This document shows positions 26,376 through 36,545 of a DNA stretch of 64,000 nt, in pieces (position 1 is the first letter of the stretch; every line of letters begins with the position of its first letter). Made by a program: the position numbers and the translations under genes. Origin of the DNA: Chroococcidiopsis sp. TS-821 (GTDB taxonomy: Bacteria > Cyanobacteriota > Cyanobacteriia > Cyanobacteriales > Chroococcidiopsidaceae); NCBI RefSeq assembly GCF_002939305.1, contig NZ_MVDI01000005.1, forward strand, positions 186,001 to 250,000, read 5' to 3'. Below the pieces are notes generated by a model. The model was not told the DNA's origin. It searched no databases and was given only the letters and a program-made list of their open reading frames with translations.

Positions 26376-27470
26376 GTGGAAGCTAAATCATCTTCGGAAT
26401 CTTCGTTTTATTTATCTGGTACTAATCTACTTGTATTATTGAGTGTGGCACTCAGTGTTGCTGCATTCGTTTTAGATTGGAGTGCAAATCGATCGTGGCA
26501 AGTAACTTCGCTGAGCCTACCTCTGATTATCTGTGGAGTTGTTACTGCGGGAATAGGATATGGTGTCGTACCGTTGCTAGTTAGGTTAAAGACTGGGCAA
26601 GTCATTCGCGAAGATGGTCCCCAAGCTCATTTAAAAAAAGCAGGCACGCCAACGATGGGAGGCGTGTTTTTTATACCTGTTGGGATTATCTGCGCGGCAA
26701 TTTTGTCGAGTTTTGCAGCAAACGTTGTTGCAGTTTGTTTGTTAGCGTTAGGCTATGCAGCGATCGGTTGGCTTGATGATTGGCAAATTCTCCGACGTAA
26801 ATCGAATAAGGGAATTTCGCCGCGCATGAAGTTGGCTTTACAAATTGGATTAGCAGTGGTGTTCTGTTTGTGGCTGTGGTGGAGTCAAGCAAGCAGTATT
26901 ACCACAGTAAACTTACCTTTTGATTATACTTTGCCGTTAGGTTTGCTATTTTGGTTGTTAGCAGTTTTCGTACTAGTAGCAGAGAGTAATGCGACTAACC
27001 TGACAGATGGTGTTGATGGCTTAGCTGGAGGAACAGTTGCGATCGCATTCTTAGGATTAGGAGCCTTAGTTGCACCTACATCACCCGAATTAATGATTTT
27101 CTGTGCTTGTATGAGTGGTAGCTGTTTAGGCTTCTTAGTGCACAACCGCAATCCCGCCCGCGTATTTATGGGAGATACAGGTTCGCTTGCCTTAGGAGGT
27201 GCTTTAGCTGCTGTTGGACTACTGAGTAACTTGCTTTGGGCGTTATTCGTTCTCAGTGGTATCTTTTTTGTCGAAACGCTCTCTGTGATGGCACAAGTTG
27301 GTTACTACAAAGCAACCAAAGATGACAAAGGTGTAGGCAAGCGTTTATTCAAAATGGCACCTTTACACCATCATTTAGAACTTTCCGGTTGGTCAGAGTT
27401 ACAAGTTGTTGCTGTTTTTTATGCGGTCAACATTATTTTAGTTGGATTATGTTTGTGGCTCAGTCGTTAG
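26376..27470 (+). CDS. mraY: Phospho-N-acetylmuramoyl-pentapeptide-transferase
   Basis: A polytopic membrane enzyme of 364 residues with the MraY catalytic signatures: KKAGTPTMGGVFFI (about 86-99), WLDDWQ (aspartates near 128-131), NLTDGVDGLAGG (about 208-219) and the HHH motif PLHHHLELSGW near 328. It transfers phospho-MurNAc-pentapeptide to undecaprenyl phosphate, forming lipid I. The start is GTG 26376. It is not within a dcw cluster here. Confidence 0.95.
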   Translation: MEAKSSSESSFYLSGTNLLVLLSVALSVAAFVLDWSANRSWQVTSLSLPLIICGVVTAGIGYGVVPLLVRLKTGQVIREDGPQAHLKKAGTPTMGGVFFIPVGIICAAILSSFAANVVAVCLLALGYAAIGWLDDWQILRRKSNKGISPRMKLALQIGLAVVFCLWLWWSQASSITTVNLPFDYTLPLGLLFWLLAVFVLVAESNATNLTDGVDGLAGGTVAIAFLGLGALVAPTSPELMIFCACMSGSCLGFLVHNRNPARVFMGDTGSLALGGALAAVGLLSNLLWALFVLSGIFFVETLSVMAQVGYYKATKDDKGVGKRLFKMAPLHHHLELSGWSELQVVAVFYAVNIILVGLCLWLSR

Positions 27471-27497
27471 CGAACTGTTATTTCCCATCGCTAACTA

Positions 27498-28010
27498 TTA
27501 ACCTTGATTTCCTCGAATTTGGCTAACGAGGTGAACGAGTTCGGGTAAAATTAACTGCTGCATTCCTAGTTTGACCGCGTTAGAAGAACCAGGGAGCGAG
27601 AAAATCAGTTTGTTTTGATATACGCCAGCGATCGCGCGCGAGGCGATCGCCCGCGAGCCAATTTCTTGGTAACTTAAATAGCGAAACAACTCTCCAAAAC
27701 CAGGAAGCGTTTTTTCTAAGAGGTTGGAGATCGCATCGTAAGTCGTATCTCTAGGGGCGATTCCAGTACCGCCATTGCAAATCACTGCATCTAAATCAGC
27801 GTTACTTGCTAAACTTTGCAATTGATTTTGAATTTGCCTTGGTTCATCTGGAATAATTATGTACGCCCCCACAGTATGAGCCGCATCCAAAAGTAGCTGT
27901 TTGATAAGTTGACCGCTTTTGTCGGTTGCAAACGCGCGCGTGTCACTTATCGTAATTACAGCACAATTGACTGTGATGCTCGTTGGGTCGGGATGTGGCT
28001 GATGTGCCAT
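27498..28010 (-). CDS. moaB: Molybdenum cofactor biosynthesis protein MoaB/MogA family
   Basis: 170 residues with the molybdopterin-binding fold: VITISDTRAFATDKSG at the start, VICNGGTGIAPRDTTYDAI near residue 80 (the MPT-binding GGTG loop) and LPGSSNAVKLGMQQL near 140. The family adenylylates molybdopterin or is a close homologue of that enzyme. Start ATG 28010. The nearest co-directional gene, psb28, ends 155 bp away across an STRR array, so they are separate units. Confidence 0.88.
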   Translation of the reverse strand: MAHQPHPDPTSITVNCAVITISDTRAFATDKSGQLIKQLLLDAAHTVGAYIIIPDEPRQIQNQLQSLASNADLDAVICNGGTGIAPRDTTYDAISNLLEKTLPGFGELFRYLSYQEIGSRAIASRAIAGVYQNKLIFSLPGSSNAVKLGMQQLILPELVHLVSQIRGNQG

Positions 28011-28070
28011 TCAAGTTGAAACGAATAAATTTAGATCGAATCCGGTTAATTACTGATAATTCAAGTGGCT

Positions 28071-28134
28071 AGTAATTAGTAGTTAGTGGTTCGTGAAAGA
28101 TTGACTAGCAACTAATAACTAGCAACTAGTAACT
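28071..28134. repeat. STRR array in two opposed blocks
   Basis: AGTAATT, AGTAGTT, AGTGGTT at 28071-28091 and ACTAGCA, ACTAATA, ACTAGCA, ACTAGTA at 28104-28131. The second block resembles the reverse complement of the first, so the transcript could fold back on itself. Confidence 0.7.
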
Positions 28135-28165
28135 CAATAGCTTAGTTTTTTAACCGGAGAGAATA

Positions 28166-28501
28166 TTACGACTTGTTAAATTCTAAACCGTGAGTTTCTG
28201 CGTAACGTTGCATAAAACGCAAAAAGCGATCCCATTCATCAGGCGATTTCATCAAATAGAAGACTTCTAGGGCTTCTGGCTTACCGTTGACGAATTTACC
28301 TTTGACTTCGCGAGTTGTGATTGTCCCTTCTTCGTCAATCATGTACATACCAGTAATTTCTTCTGTTGCTTCGCTGCTAAGCGCTTGGGGATTTTGGAAG
28401 TAAAAAGTTGCTGTCCCGTTACTGCCATCGCGCGATCGCGTTAACCGCACATCAGGAACTACTTCTTCATCGACGCCTCTAAAAAACTGGATTTGAGCCA
28501 T
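28166..28501 (-). CDS. psb28: Photosystem II assembly protein Psb28
   Basis: 111 residues with the diagnostic start [26 protein letters not shown] and the conserved GMYMIDEEG and [10 protein letters not shown] stretches. Psb28 is a soluble protein that binds the cytoplasmic side of the CP47 assembly intermediate of photosystem II during biogenesis and repair. Full length, with a clear ATG at 28501. It lies on the same strand as dtd, 120 bp downstream of it. Confidence 0.95.
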   Translation of the reverse strand: MAQIQFFRGVDEEVVPDVRLTRSRDGSNGTATFYFQNPQALSSEATEEITGMYMIDEEGTITTREVKGKFVNGKPEALEVFYLMKSPDEWDRFLRFMQRYAETHGLEFNKS

Positions 28502-28621
28502 AACAATTTGCGACTAAACTTCATTTGCTTTCATCTGTAACTTCATATTTTCTCATTTTTTTGAGAATTGGTAATTAGCGCTCGGTGAGTTTAGGCAATT
28601 TACTCCGCGCCAGTGCTGACT

Positions 28622-29095
28622 TTAGGGGAAATTTTCCGATTCAGTACGTTCTTTGTCAAGTAAAAGAGTTACTGGACCATCATTTTCGATCGAAACTTGC
28701 ATCATTGCACCAAATATCCCAGTTTCTACCCTCAAACCACTTTGCCGTAGCTTGCTCACAAACGAATCATACAAATCTACAGCAACTTTAGGCGGTGCAG
28801 AACGGTCAAAAGAGGGACGACGACCTTTGCGACAGTCACCATAAAGCGTAAACTGACTTACGACTAATAATTCACCGCCGATTTCCTGCACGGATTTGGA
28901 AAAGCGATCGCTACTAGATTCGTCGTCAGGAAAAATGCGCAACTCTAAGCATTTGCGCGCCATCCATTCGAGTTCGGCTTCTGTATCAGTATCAGCAATA
29001 CCGACAAGTAAATTCAGCCCTCGCCCAATTTTCCCAACAATTTCACCATCAACGCTTACTTGCGAAGATTTGACTCGTTGAATAATAACACGCAT
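28622..29095 (-). CDS. dtd: D-aminoacyl-tRNA deacylase
   Basis: 157 residues beginning [33 protein letters not shown], with the [17 protein letters not shown] motif (about 78-95) and the GPVTLLLD ending (the cross-subunit Gly-cisPro motif). It removes D-amino acids and glycine mischarged onto tRNA. ATG 29095. Likely monocistronic; an independent terminator for the upstream CobW gene lies at 29247-29284. Confidence 0.95.
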   Translation of the reverse strand: MRVIIQRVKSSQVSVDGEIVGKIGRGLNLLVGIADTDTEAELEWMARKCLELRIFPDDESSSDRFSKSVQEIGGELLVVSQFTLYGDCRKGRRPSFDRSAPPKVAVDLYDSFVSKLRQSGLRVETGIFGAMMQVSIENDGPVTLLLDKERTESENFP

Positions 29096-29246
29096 ATTTA
29101 TTAAGGAATGGCGATAAAAATGGTGGCGCGAGTAACTAGATTATCAGTAGAAGTAGTGCAACAGTTGGCAGGCGGTCTTGGTCGGGGTTAATAAAAGGCG
29201 ATCGCCTAATTCTAGCTACTTGGTGCTACAGCCATTTAAAAAAGTA

Positions 29247-29284
29247 AGAGTTAAGAATTCTTTCTAAAGAAAGATCTTAACTCT
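29247..29284 (-). terminator. Rho-independent terminator of the CobW gene
   Basis: AGAGTTAAGA (29247-29256) pairs with TCTTAACTCT (29275-29284), with an inner TTCTTTCT/AGAAAGA stem; on the minus strand it runs into TTACTTTTTT. Confidence 0.8.
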
Positions 29285-29291
29285 CTTGTGT

Positions 29292-30377
29292 TTACTTACT
29301 GAAACCTTTACCACGCGATACCGAAGGAAGAGTGACGCAGTTTTCTAATTGAGCGCGCAGAGTTTCGCGGTCGAGATTCTGTCCAATCAGTACTAACTGA
29401 TTTTTGCGATCGCCATTCCATTCTTCATCATCAATGCTAAAACGCTTGCCACACAAGTGGAAAATATGGCGTTTGGGGCTTTCGTCAAACCACAAAATAC
29501 CTTTGGCACGGAACACAGTTTCAGGTAACTGATTATCTAAGAAGTACTGAAACTTGCGAATCGATAGCGGTTTATCACTTTGAAACGATATCGACGTGAA
29601 ACCATCGTTTTCTAAGTGATGCGAGTGATGGTGATGCTCGTGGTGGTCGCAATCATGGTCGTGATGGTGATGTTCGTGGTCGTGGTCGTGGTGGTGATGC
29701 TCGTGTTTATTTTCAGCATCAAAATACTTATCCGACTCGAATAAACCAACACTGAGAATTAATGGTAGCGGAACTTGCGATCGCGTCGTTCGCAAAATTC
29801 TAGCACCTTCTTTAACTTCGCGAATTTTACCTTCTAAGCGCTCTAACTCAGCTTCGTCTACTAAATCAGTTTTGTTCAGGAGAATTACATCTCCATAAGC
29901 AATCTGACTTTGCGCAGCTTGCGAAGTGAATAAATCTAAACTGTAATTTGCCGCGTCTACCAGAGTAATAATGGAATCCAAGCGAGTTAAATCGCGTAAC
30001 TCAGTTCCTAAAAAAGTTAATGCTACGGGTAAGGGATCGGCAAGACCAGTGGTTTCCACTACTAGATAATCAAGCTTGTCTTGACGTTCAAGAACTTTAT
30101 AAACTGCTTCTACAAGATCGTTATTGATGGTACAGCAGATGCAACCATTGCTGAGTTCCACCATATCATCGCCAGTTTGGATAATTAGCTCGTTATCGAT
30201 GCCAATTTCACCAAACTCATTGACTAAAACCGCAGTTTTCAATCCTTGCTGATTTGCCAGGATATGATTGAGTAGAGTTGTTTTACCGCTACCTAAAAAA
30301 CCCGTAATAATAGTAACCGGCAAGCCGCGCTTTGGAGCGTCCATTGCTTGATAATCGGAAGTTGCTGTAGATTGCAT
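29292..30377 (-). CDS. CobW/COG0523-family GTPase with histidine-rich linker (metal chaperone)
   Basis: Walker A GFLGSGKTTLL (about residues 26-36), the metal-binding CxCC in LSNGCICCTINND (about 75-87), Walker B EFGEIG and the NKTD base-specificity motif; a C-terminal CobW domain covers about 255-355. Between them (about 225-260) is a run of some 20 His residues mixed with Asp and Glu, which should buffer zinc or another metal. COG0523 proteins deliver zinc to client enzymes or support metal starvation. ATG 30377 is preferred over a TTG eight codons upstream. Divergent from cysS. Confidence 0.9.
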   Translation of the reverse strand: MQSTATSDYQAMDAPKRGLPVTIITGFLGSGKTTLLNHILANQQGLKTAVLVNEFGEIGIDNELIIQTGDDMVELSNGCICCTINNDLVEAVYKVLERQDKLDYLVVETTGLADPLPVALTFLGTELRDLTRLDSIITLVDAANYSLDLFTSQAAQSQIAYGDVILLNKTDLVDEAELERLEGKIREVKEGARILRTTRSQVPLPLILSVGLFESDKYFDAENKHEHHHHDHDHEHHHHDHDCDHHEHHHHSHHLENDGFTSISFQSDKPLSIRKFQYFLDNQLPETVFRAKGILWFDESPKRHIFHLCGKRFSIDDEEWNGDRKNQLVLIGQNLDRETLRAQLENCVTLPSVSRGKGFSK

Positions 30378-30512
30378 AGCTGTGAGGAAAGAAAATGTCA
30401 AAAAATAGGAATATAGAGTTACAGGGCGATCAAAGCTACTTTCTTAAGATTGCTAGCTGACACATTCCACTATCTCCTATTATTGCCGAAAAGCTCATTT
30501 CACCATTTTGTC

Positions 30513-31958
30513 ATGACCCTAACGCTGTACAACACGCTTACCCGTCAAAAAGAAATCTTTACGCCGCTGCAAGCAGGCAAGGTAAAAATGTATTACTGTG
30601 GTGTCACAGTTTATGATTACTGCCACTTGGGTCATGCGCGGGCATGTATTGTATGGGATGTCGTTCGTCGATACCTGCAATGGCGTGGTTATGAAGTCAA
30701 GTATATCCAAAATTTCACAGACATTGACGACAAAATCCTCAATCGGGCGCGCGAAGAAGGATCGACGATGCAAGCCGTTGCCGAACGTTACATCCAAGCG
30801 TATTTTGAGGATATGGATCGGTTGAACGTCAAACGAGCCGATGCTTACCCCCGTGCAACGCATACGCTCGATGGCATTAAGCGCTTGGTATACGAGTTAG
30901 AACAAAAAGGCTACGCCTACCCAGTTAATGGCGACGTGTACTATGCAGTGCGTCAATTTAATGCCTACGGTAAGCTTTCGGGGCGCAAATTAGAAGATTT
31001 GCAAGCGGGCGCAAGCGATCGCGTCGACGTCGAAGATCCGGAGTATCAAAAGAAAAAAGATCCCTTCGATTTTGCATTGTGGAAAGCTGCAAAACCTGGA
31101 GAACCCGCCTGGGAGTCGCCTTGGGGCGCAGGACGTCCTGGTTGGCATATCGAATGTTCGGCAATGGTACGGGACAATTTGGGCGAGACAATTGATATTC
31201 ACGCTGGCGGTGCTGATTTAATTTTTCCGCATCATGAAAATGAAATCGCTCAAAGTGAAGCCGTTACAGGTAAACCGCTAGCCAATTACTGGATGCACAA
31301 TGGCATGGTGACGGTCAATGGCGAAAAGATGTCCAAGTCTTTGGGTAACTTTATCACAATTCGGGAATTGTTGAACCGCCCAACAGACCCGATGGCAGTG
31401 CGACTGTTTGTATTAACTGCGCAGTATCGCAAACCAATCGATTTTACCGATGAAGCGATCGCCGCCGCGACGAATGGTTGGCATACCCTCAAAGAAGGAC
31501 TGCTGTTTGGCTATCATTATGGCAAGCAACTAGGATGGAAAGAGCAAGAAAGTTCTTTAATCCCAGAAGTTGTGCAGCGCTTCCAGGACGAAGTCGATGA
31601 TGATTTCAATTTTCCTGGAGGGTTGGCGGTTCTGTTTGAGTTAGCTAAAGAATTGCGCCGTGAGGGAAATCTTTTGGTACATCAAGGCAAAACGGAAACT
31701 CCGCCAGAACAACTAAAACAACAATGGCAGACGCTGGTGACTTTGGCGCAAGTTTTAGGGTTTGAAGCCGAACCAGAAACAGAAACAACTGTTGATGGGA
31801 TCAGCGATCGGGAAATTGAAAATTTGATACAGATGCGACTTGCAGCCAAGAAAGCGAAGAATTTTGCTGAGGCGGATCGGATTCGTAATCAACTGCAAAA
31901 TCAGGGTATCACGTTAATTGACCAGCCCGGTGGTGTAACGCGATGGCATCGCAACTAA
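30513..31958 (+). CDS. cysS: Cysteinyl-tRNA synthetase
   Basis: Class I synthetase with HIGH-type motif HLGHA (about residue 32) and [11 protein letters not shown] (about 265-275); the zinc ligands lie in YYCGVTVYD and the WHIECSAM segment. ATG 30513 ([14 protein letters not shown]) matches the family start; the frame is open further upstream to a TTG at 30450, which I reject. The last 16 bases overlap the next gene. Length 481 is normal. Confidence 0.96.
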   Translation: MTLTLYNTLTRQKEIFTPLQAGKVKMYYCGVTVYDYCHLGHARACIVWDVVRRYLQWRGYEVKYIQNFTDIDDKILNRAREEGSTMQAVAERYIQAYFEDMDRLNVKRADAYPRATHTLDGIKRLVYELEQKGYAYPVNGDVYYAVRQFNAYGKLSGRKLEDLQAGASDRVDVEDPEYQKKKDPFDFALWKAAKPGEPAWESPWGAGRPGWHIECSAMVRDNLGETIDIHAGGADLIFPHHENEIAQSEAVTGKPLANYWMHNGMVTVNGEKMSKSLGNFITIRELLNRPTDPMAVRLFVLTAQYRKPIDFTDEAIAAATNGWHTLKEGLLFGYHYGKQLGWKEQESSLIPEVVQRFQDEVDDDFNFPGGLAVLFELAKELRREGNLLVHQGKTETPPEQLKQQWQTLVTLAQVLGFEAEPETETTVDGISDREIENLIQMRLAAKKAKNFAEADRIRNQLQNQGITLIDQPGGVTRWHRN

Positions 31959-33046
31959 ATCGCAATCGTGCATTTGTAACAAACCTGCTACTAGTTGTCG
32001 CCACAGGTTTTCTGATACTGCTGTTGTGGCAATTGCGGAGTTTACTTGTAACGGTGATGATTGCAGTCGTCATTGCAACGGCGATCGCACCTGTTACCGA
32101 AAAAGCAGAAAAACTCCGCATACCGCGCTGGTTAGCAGTCATTAGCGTTTATCTGACGTTACTTGCGATCGTCATTGGTGCAGGATTAATTATTGGTCCT
32201 ACTGTTGCTGAACAACTGCAAACTTTAGTAAGTTTAATTCCAGTTTACCTCGATAATCTCCGTACTTTAGCAGAAAACGTTGCTTTGAGGCTAGGCACTG
32301 AACAACCTGAATTTATTGACCGCTTTTTTGATACGCAAGCCTTGACAAGCTGGATTATTGGTTCAGGTCAACAACTTATCGTACGCTCTTATGGCTTTAC
32401 GCGCAGCATTATTGATGGCGTACTAAGCTTAATCTTAGCGCTGTTGATTTCTGGCTACATGGTTGCTGGGCGCGAAAATTTAATCAAAGGAATTGTTAAT
32501 TTGTTTCCCCACCCCTGGGATAAACGGCTTGACGCGCAAGTGATCCCAATCAGTCAGAGAATGGGGGGCTACATTCAAGGTCGAGTTTTAGTATCTGGAA
32601 TTTTAGGAATTGCCATAACTCTGGGTTTAGGAATTTTAGGATTATCAGAGTTTGCCTTAGCTTTAGGCGTCATCGCAGGCTTTACTAATTTAATTCCTTT
32701 TATTGGACCTATATTAGGTGCAGTTCCTGCTTTAATTGTGGCACTGTCACAAGGTGGTTTAACATTTGTTTGGGTACTTCTATTATTTGTCATCATCCAA
32801 AATTTGGAAACGTATGTACTCGATCCTTTGTTAGTCGGTTCTTCAGTACAAGTTCACCCACTGTATCAACTTTTGGCAGTCTTAGGAGGAACTCAAGTTT
32901 TAGGTATTATCGGCGCTGTCATTGTTCCACCTTGGATAGCAGGGGCTTCAGTACTATTAGAAAACCTTTATTTGCAACCAAAGCGCTTAGCTGAAGGGAA
33001 AGAAGCGAGTGATAATGTGGTGAAGACGCAGCAATCAAGTATTTAA
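31943..33046 (+). CDS. AI-2E family transporter (PerM-like membrane protein)
   Basis: 367 residues with about eight hydrophobic helices, among them FVTNLLLVVATGFLILLLW at the start, SLLVTVMIAVVIATAIAP, and the conserved LIPFIGPILGAVPALIVAL (about 249-267). This is the AI-2E/PerM permease fold; members export small molecules or act in Na+/H+ exchange, and the substrate here is unknown. The ATG overlaps cysS by 16 bases, suggesting coupled translation. Confidence 0.85.
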   Translation: MASQLNRNRAFVTNLLLVVATGFLILLLWQLRSLLVTVMIAVVIATAIAPVTEKAEKLRIPRWLAVISVYLTLLAIVIGAGLIIGPTVAEQLQTLVSLIPVYLDNLRTLAENVALRLGTEQPEFIDRFFDTQALTSWIIGSGQQLIVRSYGFTRSIIDGVLSLILALLISGYMVAGRENLIKGIVNLFPHPWDKRLDAQVIPISQRMGGYIQGRVLVSGILGIAITLGLGILGLSEFALALGVIAGFTNLIPFIGPILGAVPALIVALSQGGLTFVWVLLLFVIIQNLETYVLDPLLVGSSVQVHPLYQLLAVLGGTQVLGIIGAVIVPPWIAGASVLLENLYLQPKRLAEGKEASDNVVKTQQSSI

Positions 33047-33562
33047 TTTACAGCGTATTTCGGGTTTATGAGGTACAGTAACAAAAGTTTGTCAGCCAGT
33101 TCAAATGTATAGGATTAATCATAGCAAGTGCAGTTGCGATCGGAATATTAACCCTGAAGGCAGTAGTGGGAAAAAAGGAGCCAAGAAAAGCTTTTATTTC
33201 AATAAGACGGGAGTCAGGGAAATAGGGTAACTGATGAAGAATGTTTGCGTCCCGTGATTGAACTAAAGATTCTATTTCTCTCGTTATAACAACTACTACA
33301 GCAGCCAAGTAGAATTGCAATAGTAAACAAAGTCATCACAGCTAATACTTCTCTTTTGTACTAATTGTCCCAATAACTGTTACTTTGTTGTCTCAGTTCT
33401 GCATGACCTTGAGTCACATTCATCGCAATGAACTTTTGGACAAAACTTTGCAATTATTAACACGCAATCGCGTCACGACTTCATCTTTGCTAAAATTCAA
33501 AGTAATATCCACTATGGCGATTAAGGGCTTTTAGTCAAAATACGAATAAAAATTTTACGTCA
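33047..33562. other. Intergenic spacer without a convincing gene
   Basis: 516 bp. A minus-strand frame (33066-33320) opens with TTG, has no ribosome site and is probably non-coding, although its VNIPIATALAMINP phrase recalls BASS/ACR3 transporters. The sequence just before 33563 should carry the promoter of the pentapeptide gene. Confidence 0.4.
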
Positions 33563-33568
33563 GTGATC

Positions 33569-34102
33569 ATGATGCGATCGCCAATAATCAAACTCATTCA
33601 AAAAATCCTAGTGCGTCTACTCGGTATCATATTGATTTTGTGCCTTGCTTGGTTATGGGTACTTTTAGCCGCCAAGCCTGCCTTGGCTCAAGACAATACA
33701 ATCAACTACAGTAATACACATCTAGAAAATCGTGACTTCTCTAACGCCAACTTGGTAGGTGGAGTCTTTGTCGCAGCCGAAATGCGCGAAGCAAACTTTC
33801 AAGGCGCAGATCTCACAAACGCCATTCTTACCAAAGGTGTTTTACTCCGCGCCAACTTAGAAGGTGCTAACCTTACAGGTGCATTAGTTGACCGCGTTAC
33901 TTTAGATGAAGCCAATTTAAAAAATGCTATCTTGCAAGAAGCAATCTTAACGCGATCGCGGCTTTTTGATGCGGATATTACAGGGGCTGACTTTACTGAT
34001 GCATTGATCGATCGCTATCAAGTTTCTTTGTTGTGCGATCGCGCTGATGGTGTCAATCCTGTCACGGGTGTATCTACGCGCGAAAGCTTAGGTTGTCGCT
34101 AA
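33569..34102 (+). CDS. Exported pentapeptide-repeat protein
   Basis: A signal peptide with basic head and hydrophobic core ([21 protein letters not shown], ending AKPALAQ) is followed by about 16 pentapeptide repeats of the A(D/N)LXX type (residues about 55-150, for example [13 protein letters not shown] and [13 protein letters not shown]) forming a right-handed quadrilateral helix. The C-terminus carries two Cys residues (LLCDRAD, ESLGCR) that may pair in the lumen. Similar lumenal pentapeptide proteins occur in thylakoids. Starts GTG 33563, ATG 33569 and ATG 33572 are all possible. Function unknown. Confidence 0.8.
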   Translation: MMRSPIIKLIQKILVRLLGIILILCLAWLWVLLAAKPALAQDNTINYSNTHLENRDFSNANLVGGVFVAAEMREANFQGADLTNAILTKGVLLRANLEGANLTGALVDRVTLDEANLKNAILQEAILTRSRLFDADITGADFTDALIDRYQVSLLCDRADGVNPVTGVSTRESLGCR

Positions 34103-34137
34103 CTTTAGAAAGTTTGAACCTAATCCTTGAATAATAT

Positions 34138-34163
34138 GGTGGTTGCATTGCAACTGTACCACC
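34138..34163. terminator. Hairpin after the pentapeptide gene
   Basis: GGTGGT and ACCACC close a stem that contains the perfect palindrome GTTGCATTGCAAC. It lies 36 bp after the stop; no T run follows. Confidence 0.45.
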
Positions 34164-34167
34164 CGCA

Positions 34168-34458
34168 TCAGATTAACAAAAATATATTGAAATTAAAGTG
34201 CATGCATTGTTTTACGATTAATGCCATTACAGCAATGCAGCGACTAGACGCAATAGTAGGCTCGATTGTCTCTATTGTTAAAAATACTGGTAGCAAAGTT
34301 GCATAAACCGTTGCTGTTCTACCCAAATACGTAGTAGTCAATAAGATTAATCTGGTGTAGAGATAACCAAATACCTATTCTACAGGTGTTGCCAACTCTA
34401 AAATCAACACCACGAGAAACAAACCAACAATCCACCACAGCGATCTTGCGCGTAGCAT
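34168..34458 (-). pseudogene. N-terminal remnant of a membrane sensor (histidine-kinase-type)
   Basis: From ATG 34458 the frame reads MLRARSLWWIVGLFLVVLIL, ELATPVE, then TAG (34377-34375), and continues in the same frame as VFGYLYTRLILL and VYATLLPVFLTIE until a TGA at 34170. The layout (two or more membrane helices with LELATP and VFGYLYT) is what I know from the input domain of cyanobacterial sensor histidine kinases. No kinase domain remains. One in-frame nonsense codon plus the lost 3' end makes it a relic. Confidence 0.5.
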
Positions 34459-34815
34459 TTTGTAAGAAGAGTTAATTGGGTGCTGTAGCGATCGCAACAA
34501 CATTCGATTTTTAGCAGATTTTACTTTGGATTTTAAAACAACTCATTATAGATGACAGCAGCCCAAATACTCTTTGACTATAAATATAAACTTATATACC
34601 GCTTAGCTAAAATATACCGCTTGATATAGTAGTTTATGCATCATGTATATATCTAGCAGCTAGTTTAGCCTAGCCATTTTTATTAACGACTTTATATATT
34701 CAATTAGTTGCCGATTTATGACCGCAATCGAGATAATTTTTGTTAAAAATAAAGACTATTAATTGCTTCTGAAACTGTATTAACACAAGTTAAAAGTAAA
34801 CTTATTAAGCAACAT
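34459..34815. other. Upstream region of the kdp operon
   Basis: 357 bp, very A+T-rich near kdpA, presumably holding the K+-responsive kdp promoter. I could not recognise a KdpE operator or riboswitch; a c-di-AMP riboswitch (ydaO) is not apparent by eye. Confidence 0.4.
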
Positions 34816-36501
34816 ATGCTACAAGGATTCTTTCAAATTGCGTTGACACTTGTCATATTAGTCGCCATTACACCAATCTTTGGTAAGTATATGGCGCGCG
34901 TGTTTCTTGAAAAGAACATACTGCTCAATCGAGTTCTTAATCCTATAGAAAGAGCTATTTTCATTATTACTGGAACGCGCTCTAAAGATAACATGACTGG
35001 TAGGCAGTACATTCAAGCTGTCATTATCAGTAATTTCGTCATGGGTATTTTTGTCTTTTTAATACTCATGCTACAAGGTATTCTTCCTTTAAATCCTACA
35101 GAGTTAAATTCACCTACTTGGGACTTAGCGTTGCATACAACTATTTCTTTTATCACCAATACAAATCAGCAGCATTATTCTGGAGAAACGACATATAGTT
35201 ATGCTAGTCAAATGTTAGCGCTAGGCTTTTTAATGTTCACTTCTGCTGCTACTGGGCTAGCTGTAGGAATTGCATTTATTCGAGGTTTAACTGGTAGACC
35301 ATTAGGTAACTTTTACGTTGATTTAACTCTAGCAATTACACGAATTTTATTACCCATATCAATCATTGGAGCCTTAATATTATTAATTGCTGGCGTACCA
35401 GAAACTTTAGCTTCCCCAGTAACAGTAACAACACTCGAAGGTGCAACACAGACGATCGCACGAGGTCCCGTTGCCCATTTTGAAATAATTAAGCAGTTAG
35501 GAGAAAACGGCGGTGGCTTTTTTGGAACTAACTCAGCACACCCCTTCGAGAATCCAAATACTTTTACGAATTTATTAGCAACGCTTGCCATGCTATCTAT
35601 TCCTATGGCATTAATTTTTACCTATGGTGTATTTGCTAATAACATGAAACAAGCTTGGTTATTGTTTTGGATGGTATTTATTATATTTGTCATTTTGATA
35701 GGTATAACGGCGATTGGTGAGTATCAAGGTAATCCACTTGTTAACAATACAATTTTTGGTGGAGAACAACCAAATTTAGAAGGCAAAGAAGTTCGCTTTG
35801 GTTGGGCGCAAACAGCATTATGGGCAGTTAGTACAACAGCAACAATGTGTGGTGCAGTGAATGGAATGCACGATTCTTTAATGCCTAATGGTGGCTTTGC
35901 AACTCTATTTAATATGTTTTTGCAAATTATTTGGGGTGGACAAGGAACGGGGACAGCTTATCTCTTTATTTATCTTATTCTAACGGTGTTTATCACAGGT
36001 TTAATGGTAGGCAGAACGCCAGAATTTTTAGGTCGTAAAATTGAGAAAAGAGAGATTGTTCTAGCAAGTGCCGTACTACTCGTTCACCCAATCTTTGTTC
36101 TAATTCCAAGTGCGATCGCGCTATCTTTTCCTGACACATTAGCGGGAATTAGTAACCCAGGCTTTCACGGTTTATCGCAAGTTGTTTATGAATACACCTC
36201 TGCGAGTGCGAACAATGGTTCTGGTTTTGAAGGATTAGGAGACAATACACTTTGGTGGAACCTAAGTACAAGCATTAGCCTTTTAGGAGGACGCTACATT
36301 CCCATCATTGCTTTACTACTTTTAGCTGATAGCATGGCACGCAAACAACCCGTACCCGAAACGGCTGGAACTCTCCGCACTGATACTGTGTTATTCACCA
36401 GCGTTACAGCAGGAGTCATTTTAATATTAGGAGTTTTAACATTCTTCCCTGTTCTAGCATTAGGACCGATCGCCGAAGGCTTTCAACTGCTGAAAAATTA
36501 G
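34816..36501 (+). CDS. kdpA: Potassium-transporting ATPase subunit A (K+ channel-like)
   Basis: 561-residue polytopic protein with the selectivity-filter segments of the Kdp/Trk superfamily, for example [12 protein letters not shown] (about 112-123), [19 protein letters not shown] (about 231-249) and the repeat near [20 protein letters not shown]. KdpA selects K+ and passes it to KdpB. ATG 34816 has little ribosome-site support but is family-conserved. First gene of kdpA-kdpB-kdpF-kdpC-kdpD. Confidence 0.96.
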   Translation: MLQGFFQIALTLVILVAITPIFGKYMARVFLEKNILLNRVLNPIERAIFIITGTRSKDNMTGRQYIQAVIISNFVMGIFVFLILMLQGILPLNPTELNSPTWDLALHTTISFITNTNQQHYSGETTYSYASQMLALGFLMFTSAATGLAVGIAFIRGLTGRPLGNFYVDLTLAITRILLPISIIGALILLIAGVPETLASPVTVTTLEGATQTIARGPVAHFEIIKQLGENGGGFFGTNSAHPFENPNTFTNLLATLAMLSIPMALIFTYGVFANNMKQAWLLFWMVFIIFVILIGITAIGEYQGNPLVNNTIFGGEQPNLEGKEVRFGWAQTALWAVSTTATMCGAVNGMHDSLMPNGGFATLFNMFLQIIWGGQGTGTAYLFIYLILTVFITGLMVGRTPEFLGRKIEKREIVLASAVLLVHPIFVLIPSAIALSFPDTLAGISNPGFHGLSQVVYEYTSASANNGSGFEGLGDNTLWWNLSTSISLLGGRYIPIIALLLLADSMARKQPVPETAGTLRTDTVLFTSVTAGVILILGVLTFFPVLALGPIAEGFQLLKN

Positions 36502-36532
36502 TAATTAGCAATTACCCATTACCAATTACCAA
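36498..36532. repeat. STRR array forming the kdpA-kdpB spacer
   Basis: Five 7-mers TTAGTAA, TTAGCAA, TTACCCA, TTACCAA, TTACCAA begin at the kdpA stop codon and end 13 bp before kdpB. Confidence 0.75.
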
Positions 36533-36545
36533 ATCCCCCTCCTAA

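Noticed and set aside
33066-33320. 84-codon minus-strand frame as a gene
   Set aside because: It starts with TTG, has no ribosome site, and its faint BASS/ACR3-like phrase is too short to trust.
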